IMG/VR virus record: IMGVR_UViG_3300008448_000414
Coordinates: 1 to 30,284 of that record
Direction: 5' to 3' (one strand)
Source: a virus
Length of the DNA stretch: 30,284 nucleotides
The notes under the pieces are model-generated. The model was not told the DNA's origin, did not search any database, and saw only the letters and a list, made by a program, of their open reading frames with translations. Position 1 is the first letter of the stretch. The number at the start of each line of letters is the position of its first letter. This document shows positions 7,315 to 16,818 of this stretch, in pieces. The translations under genes and the position numbers were made by a program.

Positions 7315-7995
7315 TTATGATGTTCTTTCCCAGATGTAAATACCAAATGCTGGTGGTGTAGTTTGTGAAGTTGCAGAGCCGCTCGACTCAATAGGTAGAG
7401 ATGTTTTTATACCATAGGGTGAACCAGTTTGTGAGATTACTCTTACACCAGTACCATCACCTGGAACATATCTCATAGAGTATGAATTACCATCATTCCA
7501 GTCACCGTATATAATGTCTATATCATTATTACCGGCAGAAGTAAACTGACCAATACCATGCTTATGAGGTGGCACTGTTATAGTTACATTATACAGACCA
7601 TCACCATTTCCTTGAGTATATGTTTTAATTGTAGCATTTGTATCTGTACCAGTACCTACACCTACAATAAATCTACCTTGACTTGTAGCTACCCATGTAG
7701 TTCCTGGAAACAAAGTACCTGGGTTAGCACTATTTGTTGATAGGTATATAGAACCTACAGGATATACAATATCAATAACTCCTATAGGGTTGCCTAGTGC
7801 AAAACTAGATGCACTTAAAGTACCGCAAACAGTTACACCGTCACAATTTCTACCCACCTTTAATGAAAGTTCATTTCCAACGCCATCGTATAGCTCAGCT
7901 TGACTTCCACTAGATAGATTTGATAGAGATTCATTAGCATGAATCACAGTTTGGTATGTCTGCGATATGTTCTGTTGTGTAAAACTCTTAGGCAT
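7315..7995 (-). CDS. Baseplate gp10/gp12 C-terminal-like fibre protein
   Basis: A 226-residue protein. The N-terminal 65 residues (HANESLSNLSSGSQAELYDG, then ELSLKVGRN) look like the short trimeric attachment domain of many phage fibres. From residue 78 the sequence YPVGSIYLSTN, TLFPGTTW, GRFIVGVG, PPHKHG and finally PPAFGIYIWERTS follows the gp10 C-terminal/tail-collar-type domain common at phage baseplates. His144-x-His146 matches the paired His that binds metal on the trimer axis in related fibre knobs (established for T4 gp12 and gp37). Small for a fibre, so it is probably a baseplate-attached short knob or an adaptor for the two longer fibres downstream. A poor late-box match (ACTAAATA, 7 bases upstream) is not counted as a promoter. 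Confidence 0.8.
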   Translation of the reverse strand: MPKSFTQQNISQTYQTVIHANESLSNLSSGSQAELYDGVGNELSLKVGRNCDGVTVCGTLSASSFALGNPIGVIDIVYPVGSIYLSTNSANPGTLFPGTTWVATSQGRFIVGVGTGTDTNATIKTYTQGNGDGLYNVTITVPPHKHGIGQFTSAGNNDIDIIYGDWNDGNSYSMRYVPGDGTGVRVISQTGSPYGIKTSLPIESSGSATSQTTPPAFGIYIWERTS

Positions 7996-8013
7996 TCGTT
8001 ATTATTTAGTGGT

Positions 8014-9945
8014 TTAATTTATTATTAGAGTGTTTTTTAGTTTAGTTGTAGTAGTTCCTAAAACTTTAACTACAGATTGCTGGTCATCTACTTTAGTTAG
8101 CTCAAGAAGTTGTTTTTGCAACAAGAGAATATTAGATAAGCATCTGTTTATAACACTAACAATACTTTTTTCATTATCGTGGATGTAATAATCTTCTAAC
8201 TCTAAGTTTGCAAACTTACTAAAGTCAATATTATAGTTATAGTCTTTAAGCTTTACTATACCTTTATAATCATACTCACCAAAAAATCTTCCTATAAGAT
8301 TATTCTTTATAGAGAATATATCTCTCAACACTTTATATAGCTCCCTATTTACAACACTAGTTTGAATAAACTCATCATCAAGGTTTATACCTATGCTTTT
8401 TGCTCCAAAACTATACAAATTAGACGGTTTAATTATTTTCTTAAAGGTATTAAGTTCATTTATCACATAAAGCCTACCTTTTGTAATAATTAAGATCTTA
8501 TCATAGTCTTCATCTACAGGCATAACTCTAAACCCTTTATAATTATCTGCAAACATAGATATGACAGTAGTCCCTGTATCACCAACCGGTGTAAATGAAC
8601 CATTCCATATCCAATTAGCAGAGCTCCATCCTACCTCAGTATTATTCCAAACATCTGAAGGAGTAATTTCCGAATCCGTACTTGCCGATGCAGTAAAAAT
8701 GATATCTTCCGAGATTCTACCTATAGCCACATTAGATCGACTTACAAAAAACTTATAAATCTGCTTATTTGTACAAATATAGTAGTAATCGCTATTATTA
8801 TAAGAAAACTCTATATTTTTAACAGTTTCATCATCAACTAACGTAATAGGTAGTATGTTTCTTTCTTGCAATACAAAGCATTCGTCAAAAATATACAATT
8901 TTAAAGTATTGGATACTTTAGTAATAATATATAGCAGATTAAAGTAAGGATTAAACTCTATAGCTTGTAGTTCTTCTCTTTTAAGAGGTATAGTGGTGAT
9001 TCTACCCACATAATTAAAACGCGTATTATAAATTTTTAAACCGTAATTTCCAGAATCATGTACAACGAGATATGTGCCATTAGTAGCTAAATGCTTAGGT
9101 TTATTAAATCTATTATTATCCGTAATACGGCCTTTACCACCGATAGCTTCTATGTAATTTCGCCTATTAGCTAGTGCAAGATCTCCATTAAAGTAGCCTC
9201 CTATATCATACTTATATACATTATTATTATCTACGTCAGATATAAAAATATAATTATCAGCTCTACAAATACTGTCAAGTCTGCCGAAAGTTAAGGTGTT
9301 TATAGGAGTGCTAACACCTCTCACTCCACTTACACTATCAACATAACTGCTTCTCTCAATTACATTTAACTCTGTGTTATTACCGGTTAGGGAAATAAAT
9401 TCTGTATCTGTGATTGCAAATACAGAAAAGGAATTACTATCATCAGTATTGAGAGCAAAATTAAATTGATTAATTCCACTCAAATAAAAGTACACTGCAG
9501 AATCGCCAAATAAAATAGTATCTGAATAGTTAGTATATGCAGAAAAAGTAGTATCTGTAGGAGTCTCTACCCCATAATATTTTATTAATGATGTTATAGG
9601 TAGATCATTATTAGGCATAAAAGATCTAGAGTATAAGAAAGTATTATTGTCCTGCAGATTTTTAAGTTTTTGATAAAAAAGCCTAGATGTTAAAAAGTCA
9701 TTACCTTGAAGTAATACTTCATTTTCATTATTTGGTAAAGGTAGATCATCTGTTATTGATCTATTTTTAAAAAATCTAGATACTAGCAAATCGGTCTCGA
9801 AAGTATTACTTAAACTCAACTGCACACTTGTATTGTCAATATAAGGTACCCCGCTTAGCACCTCTACATAACCTGTATAAGCACCTGAAGCAGTATAAAA
9901 TATACCAGTATCTGCGTAAACTCTCTTATAGTCGTAGTACTCCAT
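8014..9945 (-). CDS. Virion protein with NHL-like beta-propeller
   Basis: A 643-residue protein, beta-rich throughout. Residues about 215-420 have the periodic pattern of an NHL/six-bladed propeller: DSICRADNYIFISDVDNNNV, YKYDIGGYFNG, a GGKGRITDNNRFNKPKHLA segment followed by LVVHDSGNYGLKIYN, then AIEFNPYFNLLYIITK. These are the 'GxxDGxFxxPxGIAxxxxGxVYVxDxxNxRI' type of repeat. The C-terminal 100 residues are more helical (ILLLQKQLLELTKV). The ATG overlaps the stop of the 1105-residue gene (TAATG), so synthesis is tightly coupled. It lies between wedge and fibre genes, so it is probably a peripheral baseplate protein offering a carbohydrate or protein-binding platform (inference). Confidence 0.65.
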   Translation of the reverse strand: MEYYDYKRVYADTGIFYTASGAYTGYVEVLSGVPYIDNTSVQLSLSNTFETDLLVSRFFKNRSITDDLPLPNNENEVLLQGNDFLTSRLFYQKLKNLQDNNTFLYSRSFMPNNDLPITSLIKYYGVETPTDTTFSAYTNYSDTILFGDSAVYFYLSGINQFNFALNTDDSNSFSVFAITDTEFISLTGNNTELNVIERSSYVDSVSGVRGVSTPINTLTFGRLDSICRADNYIFISDVDNNNVYKYDIGGYFNGDLALANRRNYIEAIGGKGRITDNNRFNKPKHLATNGTYLVVHDSGNYGLKIYNTRFNYVGRITTIPLKREELQAIEFNPYFNLLYIITKVSNTLKLYIFDECFVLQERNILPITLVDDETVKNIEFSYNNSDYYYICTNKQIYKFFVSRSNVAIGRISEDIIFTASASTDSEITPSDVWNNTEVGWSSANWIWNGSFTPVGDTGTTVISMFADNYKGFRVMPVDEDYDKILIITKGRLYVINELNTFKKIIKPSNLYSFGAKSIGINLDDEFIQTSVVNRELYKVLRDIFSIKNNLIGRFFGEYDYKGIVKLKDYNYNIDFSKFANLELEDYYIHDNEKSIVSVINRCLSNILLLQKQLLELTKVDDQQSVVKVLGTTTTKLKNTLIIN

Positions 9946-12900
9946 TATTTAAAATCTACAAATTGTATATCATTAATACTTACACCGACAGGTAGTGTTT
10001 TGTACACCTCGTTAGTTACAATACTTTTGATATTAGTTTTCATTTCCTCGTTTGTTATACCTGAGTTTTTAATGTAAACATTAATTTTTTTAGATGAGCT
10101 AGAAATAGGCGAAAACTTAAAGTATCTTTCTATTTCTTCTATATTATTTCTTTGACCTGCAGGTATAGATAATACCAAATCATCTATATTCTCATCAAAT
10201 AAGTTTATTGCAAGGACCTCGCTATCATAGAGAGGTCTGTTATATATTAACAGATTTTTTACCTTCACACCATTAATAAAATAATATCCCTTCTGATTTA
10301 AATATGATGCTAGATCTAGCCCGTTGTAAAATCCCGTGCTACCTGCATAAATCTCATCGCTTAAAATTTCTTGTATTTGATACTTACCCGGCTGAACAGT
10401 AATATTTTTATATATGTTACCATCTACAAACAGAGTAATATTGCCCTGCAATGAATCAAATCTATAGGTAAAGGTATGAACCCCTTTATCAATTTGATCA
10501 AAAGTAAATTTAATATTCTTTGTAACAATATCTTCTGATGATAGGTAATTTGTAAGAGTTAGTTTAAAATCTAACCCATTGTCTAAATTATACTGCTTAT
10601 AAAAATCAAATCCTGTGGTATTCGATTTTGTTCTTGTGGTAAATGGAACAGTATATCTATATCCATTTTTATTGTAACCTGTTATAGATGTAGAAGAGGT
10701 GCTATTATTAAGTGTATTTAGTATACCTAAATTGTTATTACTATCAACATACGTTAGCATGAAGTACTCTTTTAATCCAACATTAGTATATTCTCTTACT
10801 ACATCAATAGTTTGAATTATACTACTTAATCCTATAAATTGCGTATAGTCAGTTTCGCTTAGTATAGTTCTAGATTGATCTACTACTAGAACTTTTGTGC
10901 TGTTATTTGCTACGGCAATTTCATTTTTACTATTAATCGCAAAATCTATAATATTATTAGTAGATGAAGATATAAAGTTTGTAAATTCACCAGACCTTAT
11001 ATTTTGCTTAATTAACAACTCATTGTTAACAAGATATAATACATTTTCCGGATCGATATGTTTTAACTTATAACCAGGAAATCCTATCACATTGCCATTA
11101 TATGTTGTAATGCTTTTTTGCGATTCAAAAGTAGGAGAAGTATTGCTCAGAGTTGCAATAATAGTTGATTTAATCTCCTTAGTATTGAAATTATTTTTAT
11201 TAATCTCAATACAATCCCCTGAAGTGTTAAGTAGTAGGATGACTCTATCATCATCTTGACATTGGTTGATGTAATTAATTGTAGAGGAAGGAAGAACTTC
11301 CAATCTTGTCTTAATACCTAGAGCATTTACTTTGTAGAAGTATCCATCCTGACAAGAGACTAAGAAGCCTTCGAGATTTTTTCCTCTAATTATACTTATG
11401 ATAGGTCTAACAAATGCGATAGTGTTAATTAACACCATATCTGTATTGTATACATACAGGGTATTATCCTTAGTAAAGTATAAGAATGGAGTTATAGCTT
11501 CATCATTGATAACACCAAAACCTTTATCTGTATAATTACCTAACAGTTGATAGCCATATTTTTTTGCAGGATCAACGTATATATCAAACGATATAGTAAA
11601 CGAGTTGGTCTCATTAATAGCATTTGATACTTCAAATTTATTATATTTATCTCCATTATATTCTATACTATTAGAACTATATACTTGAGGTGCATTATTA
11701 GAGTTAAGGTAGCCTACAAATCCACTAGCAAGGGGAGCAGTTGTACCTATAAACGCATTTAAATCATCTGAACCAACACGTGAATAATAGTACTTAGTGT
11801 TAGGTTCGATGACTAAATCGCTTTTTTTATCAAAAAACGCTCTAGCAGCTATATCTGCTCTATCAGCAAAATTAATGTGATCTACACTATCAAAGAAAGA
11901 AGGCTCATAAACAGGAAATCCAGATAAAGCATCCTGCTTTAAAATTAAATCTGGGTAATAATACCTATCAACCCAAACTCCTACGGATTGACTATTACCA
12001 CCCGATAGCCATGTACATAGATATCTACCGTTACCTTCTTCAATAGAATTACCTCTAAGGCAAAAAATCTTATCTGCAATTACAGGCGATCTACCTCCAA
12101 TAGCACCGTTAACAGCAAACTTAGTATCGTTTATGTTAAGTTTTTTAAACGGATAGATAGAAGATGGGGTAGTAAAGTAAGTATCGGTACCATTTATTAC
12201 CTTAATATCTTTATCATACCAAACATAGGTTAGGGAAATATTATCATTACCTTTTTCTTGACTATTGCCAGTCTGTAATGACATATATTCTCTAAAATCT
12301 ACATCTGGATATAATAAAGAACCAGAAAGGGTAGATATACCACGTTTAATATAATTTTTCTCTGACTTAAAGTCGTTTAGAGTAAAATAGTTTAAAGTAG
12401 CATTATTATTACTTAAAGTGTTGTAATTGGTAGTAAGTACATACTGACCTTTATTATTAAATGAACTCTTAAAATCATTTAAAGATAATTCGTTACTCTT
12501 ATTAGGATTATAACTTACCCAAGAGTTATTAAAGTTAGAGGTTATATTAAGAAAGTCGTAATTTACCTTAATAATGTTATAACCATTTCTATTAAAGCCA
12601 CCTGAGGTATAGGGTTGAAGTGTTAATTTATCCCCACTTAATGTTACTATTTTGGCTCCACTAAGGGTATTTTTAAATAGCATTAGATATCCATCAGAAT
12701 CTAAAAGATATCTAAACATATCAGGTCTCTCTAAAGCGAGTGACACAGTCTCAGAGTCATAACTATAGAAAGTAAGAGGTCCATTTTCTATTACATTTAA
12801 AAAGTAATCTTTAATACCATTATTATGCTTTACTCTTAAGTATGTGTCGCTAAGTATCTCTAATTCAAAATTAATATTATTTTCAAATCCAACAAAAGAA

Positions 12901-13262
12901 GACAATAATACTCTAGCAGAAGCTACGTCTGGGTCGCTAGTATTATTAAACTTATAAATGTACAAATATCTATTTTCATCGCCAATTAGTGTATTAAAAA
13001 TTAAAGGCGTGGTTAATGTCTTTAACTGAATTGGTACTTCATTTATTGTAAATATATCGTTTAGGTATACTTTACCAGTAAGGTATTGCGATGTGTAGTT
13101 GTTTATAGTAGTGTCAACTAATCCTGACAGTGCTTTAATTCTATTAAAAATAAATCCCTGCTCGTACCCAGTGCGATATTGTTTTACCTGCAAATATGGA
13201 TCAACATATGTTGCACTTAGGGTATTAACCGCTGAAACACTATAAACAGATAAATTACTCAC
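9945..13262 (-). CDS. Large baseplate-associated protein with LamG-like modules
   Basis: At 1105 residues this is the largest protein in the window, starting with GTG (13260-13262). Around 550-590 is a LamG/concanavalin-like beginning (NSFTISFDIYVDP, YQLLGNYTDKGFGV). Roughly 600-860 is propeller-like (repeated 'NTLYVYN', 'DGYFYKVNALG', 'NEIAVANNSTKVLVVD' strands). Around 920-1020 a second LamG-like part appears (KGVHTFTYRF, ITLFVDGNIYK, FINGVKVKNLLIYNRPLYDS). The C-terminal 45 residues (KKINVYIKNSGITNEEMK, then a helix and LPVGVSINDIQFVD) look like a small alpha/beta docking domain. It follows the 193-residue gene and is coupled to the 643-residue gene. Likely a baseplate wedge or peripheral adhesin; no T4 counterpart is assigned. 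Confidence 0.65.
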   Translation of the reverse strand: MSNLSVYSVSAVNTLSATYVDPYLQVKQYRTGYEQGFIFNRIKALSGLVDTTINNYTSQYLTGKVYLNDIFTINEVPIQLKTLTTPLIFNTLIGDENRYLYIYKFNNTSDPDVASARVLLSSFVGFENNINFELEILSDTYLRVKHNNGIKDYFLNVIENGPLTFYSYDSETVSLALERPDMFRYLLDSDGYLMLFKNTLSGAKIVTLSGDKLTLQPYTSGGFNRNGYNIIKVNYDFLNITSNFNNSWVSYNPNKSNELSLNDFKSSFNNKGQYVLTTNYNTLSNNNATLNYFTLNDFKSEKNYIKRGISTLSGSLLYPDVDFREYMSLQTGNSQEKGNDNISLTYVWYDKDIKVINGTDTYFTTPSSIYPFKKLNINDTKFAVNGAIGGRSPVIADKIFCLRGNSIEEGNGRYLCTWLSGGNSQSVGVWVDRYYYPDLILKQDALSGFPVYEPSFFDSVDHINFADRADIAARAFFDKKSDLVIEPNTKYYYSRVGSDDLNAFIGTTAPLASGFVGYLNSNNAPQVYSSNSIEYNGDKYNKFEVSNAINETNSFTISFDIYVDPAKKYGYQLLGNYTDKGFGVINDEAITPFLYFTKDNTLYVYNTDMVLINTIAFVRPIISIIRGKNLEGFLVSCQDGYFYKVNALGIKTRLEVLPSSTINYINQCQDDDRVILLLNTSGDCIEINKNNFNTKEIKSTIIATLSNTSPTFESQKSITTYNGNVIGFPGYKLKHIDPENVLYLVNNELLIKQNIRSGEFTNFISSSTNNIIDFAINSKNEIAVANNSTKVLVVDQSRTILSETDYTQFIGLSSIIQTIDVVREYTNVGLKEYFMLTYVDSNNNLGILNTLNNSTSSTSITGYNKNGYRYTVPFTTRTKSNTTGFDFYKQYNLDNGLDFKLTLTNYLSSEDIVTKNIKFTFDQIDKGVHTFTYRFDSLQGNITLFVDGNIYKNITVQPGKYQIQEILSDEIYAGSTGFYNGLDLASYLNQKGYYFINGVKVKNLLIYNRPLYDSEVLAINLFDENIDDLVLSIPAGQRNNIEEIERYFKFSPISSSSKKINVYIKNSGITNEEMKTNIKSIVTNEVYKTLPVGVSINDIQFVDFK

Positions 13263-13268
13263 TTAATA

Positions 13269-13276
13269 TATTTATT
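13269..13276 (-). promoter_or_regulatory. Late promoter box AATAAATA
   Basis: NATAAATA-type box 6 bases before the GTG of the 1105-residue gene, in the 27-base gap after the preceding stop. An AGGA just upstream of it is too far from the GTG (15 or more bases) to act as a ribosome binding site. Confidence 0.45.
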
Positions 13277-13289
13277 TCCTAATGCTAAC

Positions 13290-13871
13290 TTACAAATTAA
13301 GACTTGTAAGAGGAGCCACTATTGTTGGTGTAATAAGTGGAGTTCCTTGAGTATCTAGCACGGTAATAATGGTAGACATATCTGATTTACTTTCAAAGTT
13401 TGTGAAAGTTTTGTTAGATTCTATCGGTAGTATTTGTGAGTTAAGTATTCCGAGGTCTTCTACATCGTCATAATACGAGTCCCAGAATACAGCTATAGGT
13501 TGCTTTATAGTAGTAAACCCTCCATTCTCCCATTCTATGGTTACAGTAGGGCAAAAACATGCAGAATACACGTTATTATCATTATAATACTCGTGAGAAT
13601 ATACTGTCATTACACTACCACCTAACTTACCATAGAGGATTTCATCGAAAATCGATTGCTCTCTATAGTTAAAAATTAAATCCCTACTTTTTGTAAGAGT
13701 AGGTGTATTATCATCCCAATCTATAGTAAGTGAATTCACTTTAACATTAACTTCACTAACACCAGTAAGAACGAGGTACAAATTTGTTGCACCCTTTAAT
13801 GAAACGGTAGGTCTTGCAATTATAGTATTAATTTGCTGTCCTATATTTAAATCAATACTTACATTTTTCAT
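13290..13871 (-). CDS. Small PKD-like virion protein
   Basis: A 193-residue beta-rich protein. The pieces LTIDWDDNTPTL, VYSHEYY and CPTVTIEWENGGF are reminiscent of a PKD/Ig-like fold (W-D-D/G-x-T, then H-x-Y), although the loop between them is longer than usual. Two cysteines (ACFC) lie close together. No signal peptide or membrane helix is seen. The ATG overlaps the TGA of the 974-residue gene (ATGA), so it is translationally coupled to that protein and probably made in fixed proportion. Position suggests a small wedge or wedge-adaptor subunit, analogous in place but not demonstrably in sequence to T4 gp8 or gp9. Confidence 0.5.
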   Translation of the reverse strand: MKNVSIDLNIGQQINTIIARPTVSLKGATNLYLVLTGVSEVNVKVNSLTIDWDDNTPTLTKSRDLIFNYREQSIFDEILYGKLGGSVMTVYSHEYYNDNNVYSACFCPTVTIEWENGGFTTIKQPIAVFWDSYYDDVEDLGILNSQILPIESNKTFTNFESKSDMSTIITVLDTQGTPLITPTIVAPLTSLNL

Positions 13872-16792
13872 ATTATCATAGCTCCACTTGATGTATCTAT
13901 ACTATAACTACCGGAAATAGAATTTATAGTAGTAAATGTTGTTGACGGCGAAGTAAAGTTGGTTGTGTTAATATACTTCTCAGGGAGGTATATCTTGGAG
14001 GTGTAGAAAGTAGCGATATTATTGCTAATATCAAACTCATAATCAAAAATATAACACAAGTTATTATTATCATTACCAACAAAAGTTAATTTATATAGTT
14101 CATTAAATGAATTATAGGTGATAGTAGGTGTTGTTATTTTAACAATATTAACATTGAAGGTATTACTAAATACTCCACTTAAAGAGAATATAGAAGATAG
14201 GGAAGATACTTCACTATTTTTTGGGAATATCTTTGTAGTGGAGTTATCACCTATATTGTATTGATATATAGCAGGGTAAATTACCTTATTGTTAGTTGCA
14301 GACAGAGCTGCAAGTGTTTCTGTAATAAAGAAGGTGATGGTTTTATCCTTCTCATTAAAGAATCTATTTGAGAATGAATTTATATTATTTTCTTTTGTGT
14401 AGTATGTATTTTTTGTAGCAGGTGTAGTAAAATTACTATCTTCATAAGCAATCTTATCAAATACTAAGTAGTTATCTGACTGCACTACAATAGTATCATA
14501 AACTACATCAAAATCTTTTAGACCTGTATAAATCTCGTTCTTTACAGAAGAATTATATTTACCAAATATCTTATAAAGAGCTGTTGATAGAGGATATGAG
14601 TAAGAATAAGCTTGATTCTTTACAAACATACTACCTTCGAGATTTCTTTTAGTTAGCTGCGATTTAAATTCATTAACACCAGATAATTCAGATAACTCAG
14701 AATAGCTATTTGGTGATACTTCATCTACATATACGTAGTTATTATCGTATATGTAATCATTTGCGGTATCTGTAATATCTGTAAAGTAGCCACCGTCATA
14801 ATCTGAAACTCCTATAGCAGACAGTATGTATTTTACATCTAAAGTAAAATCAGCGTTTGTAACTCCTGGTGAGGTAAAGTAACCTCTAACTACAGGGGTT
14901 AAAGAAGATACACCTGCATCAGTTAACTCTTGATAATAGTAAGGTAAGCTAGAAGGATATGCGCTACTATCACCTAAAATAGGATCTGGTAGTAATGTGT
15001 TGTCTAAAAATGTAAATCCGCCGCAGTCTTTAACACCTACATTTACAGTTCTCGAGTCTAATGAAGTGCCGAGAGCAAAACCAAATGTATTAAGTTCTTG
15101 ATAAGGTGAGAATTCTCTAAAATAAAGGTAGTAGGGTGACCCGGTTAAGCTAAAGGTGCTTGTATCTATAGTAATACTGGTAAGTCCAGATCTTACTGTA
15201 TACCCCGACTGCGATGCGATAGAGTAATCAAATCCATACCCCTCTTGAGGATCGTAAAATACATTGCCGTTTAAGAGTAAATTTAGTATATAGGAATCAG
15301 GTGCTTCGGTTACTGTCTTAAAAGTCTGTCCAAACTTATCTTTTAACAGAGCATATTCATTACCGAATACATCGGTTTGATACTTGGTAATATACCCGCT
15401 ATTGTATAAATCGCCAAAATTTAAAAGTATACTATTATCTGTAGCTAAATTTTTGAGCTCGTTTTGTTCTCTAGTATAATAAGGAGTAAAATTCTGCTCA
15501 TCATTTAACACTTTTGGATCACCTATTGCAAATCCAGAAGATGCGCTACGAACATCAGGCTTAAAGTTATATTCGAATACCAACGGGTAATTATTTTGAC
15601 TGTTTATAGATACGTTACTATAAACATTAGGGTCAGGAAATAGATAAACTGATCCCGCAGATAACTTTGTATTATCTACGGAGTAAGTATAGTTTGAAGC
15701 ATTTAGCTTGAAGAGACCAAATCTATCAGGCTTAAAAAATATACCTACATCTCTCAGTAGTCTCTGTGAATTAGATTGTACAGCAGCTACATCAGCTGTT
15801 TGTAAATTTTGAACATTAGCAAATGGTTTTTCCGCTTTTACCAATACACCTGAAGTATAAGGTGAGGTAGTAGTATCTATATAATAGATATCAACCCCTA
15901 TATATTTTTCTAATAATTTTTGCTGGAGTGCTAATCTATCTTCTGTATTGAATCCGCATAGGTTAATACAATTTTGATCTTTAAGAGCTAGAGGATTTAA
16001 GGGATCGCAAGTTACGTCATACTCTAAAGCAGTATTAACAGCTAAAGGTATCTCAGTTAAAAATACTTTACTACTGAAAATTATATCTGTATTATCGAAA
16101 TATACAGTGTAATCTAAGTCATTAAGGTTTGAGGTATAAAACTCACGCCTTAGACCTTCTTCATTTACATTTGTTCTAGGTAAATCAAAGTAGTTAGAGT
16201 AAACATCTACATACTCATGTATATCAATATTGAGATTATTAACTATATTAGATAGAGAATAATTTAAAGTGGTATAATTCGGATCATCTTCTGCAGATAC
16301 AACATAATTATATATTTTTTCGTAAAGAGATCTTTCAACAGATAGTTGAGTTCCTTTTATTTTGTTTCTATCTACAGCGTATTTACCTTTTTCACGTTTT
16401 TCTTTAAAGAACAATACTATCTGTCTTATTTTCTCTGCAAAAAACGGGATCGCTATGTCGAGATCTACCGGATCAGTATAGTCAAGTGTTTTTAAGAAGT
16501 GAAGCTCTTGCTGTGTTGAGTAAGTTAAAGTAAGTTCTTTAAGAAATTCTACGTAGAGATTTACAAATTCCGTAGTTGTATTAAATCTAGTGTTAGCAGC
16601 AGTACTCCACTCTTGAAGATAGTATATATAGAATTTATTATACTCATCAGGTGAATACTCTACATTAGTATTCATTATAAAATCAAGAAAACTAAAAGGC
16701 TTGGTATTGTCCTTTGCAATCGACTTATCGGAGAGGCTATTAGTAATCGAGTCTTTAATTATAGCTGTACTAAATGTAATATCACTTACCAT
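13868..16792 (-). CDS. Large baseplate wedge protein candidate (gp7-sized)
   Basis: A 974-residue protein. The first 210 residues are helical, with an amphipathic region at about 115-170 (AIPFFAEKIRQIVLFFKEKR, then VERSLYEKIYNYVV), a type of segment I associate with large baseplate proteins in T4-like marine phages. The rest is Tyr/Asn/Ser-rich beta sequence with many short domains. Length and position, two genes after the gp6-like gene, fit T4 gp7 (about 1030 residues), but I see no decisive motif and the adjacent 746-residue protein competes for that role. It starts at its own NATAAATA-type box and is coupled to the 193-residue gene by an ATGA overlap. Confidence 0.5.
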   Translation of the reverse strand: MVSDITFSTAIIKDSITNSLSDKSIAKDNTKPFSFLDFIMNTNVEYSPDEYNKFYIYYLQEWSTAANTRFNTTTEFVNLYVEFLKELTLTYSTQQELHFLKTLDYTDPVDLDIAIPFFAEKIRQIVLFFKEKREKGKYAVDRNKIKGTQLSVERSLYEKIYNYVVSAEDDPNYTTLNYSLSNIVNNLNIDIHEYVDVYSNYFDLPRTNVNEEGLRREFYTSNLNDLDYTVYFDNTDIIFSSKVFLTEIPLAVNTALEYDVTCDPLNPLALKDQNCINLCGFNTEDRLALQQKLLEKYIGVDIYYIDTTTSPYTSGVLVKAEKPFANVQNLQTADVAAVQSNSQRLLRDVGIFFKPDRFGLFKLNASNYTYSVDNTKLSAGSVYLFPDPNVYSNVSINSQNNYPLVFEYNFKPDVRSASSGFAIGDPKVLNDEQNFTPYYTREQNELKNLATDNSILLNFGDLYNSGYITKYQTDVFGNEYALLKDKFGQTFKTVTEAPDSYILNLLLNGNVFYDPQEGYGFDYSIASQSGYTVRSGLTSITIDTSTFSLTGSPYYLYFREFSPYQELNTFGFALGTSLDSRTVNVGVKDCGGFTFLDNTLLPDPILGDSSAYPSSLPYYYQELTDAGVSSLTPVVRGYFTSPGVTNADFTLDVKYILSAIGVSDYDGGYFTDITDTANDYIYDNNYVYVDEVSPNSYSELSELSGVNEFKSQLTKRNLEGSMFVKNQAYSYSYPLSTALYKIFGKYNSSVKNEIYTGLKDFDVVYDTIVVQSDNYLVFDKIAYEDSNFTTPATKNTYYTKENNINSFSNRFFNEKDKTITFFITETLAALSATNNKVIYPAIYQYNIGDNSTTKIFPKNSEVSSLSSIFSLSGVFSNTFNVNIVKITTPTITYNSFNELYKLTFVGNDNNNLCYIFDYEFDISNNIATFYTSKIYLPEKYINTTNFTSPSTTFTTINSISGSYSIDTSSGAMII

Positions 16793-16798
16793 TAATCT

Positions 16799-16806
16799 TA
16801 TTTATC
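16799..16806 (-). promoter_or_regulatory. Late promoter box GATAAATA
   Basis: NATAAATA-type box 6 bases before the ATG of the 974-residue gene, in the 26-base gap after the previous stop codon. Confidence 0.45.
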
Positions 16807-16818
16807 CTTATTAGGCAA

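Noticed and set aside
7558-7740. Open frame on the + strand within the gp10-like gene
   Set aside because: Cys/Ile/Thr-rich antisense shadow with no motif, opposite a well-supported fibre gene.
8003-8010. ACTAAATA as a late promoter for the gp10-like gene
   Set aside because: Two mismatches at the informative end and a 7-base spacer; too weak to separate from chance in AT-rich sequence.
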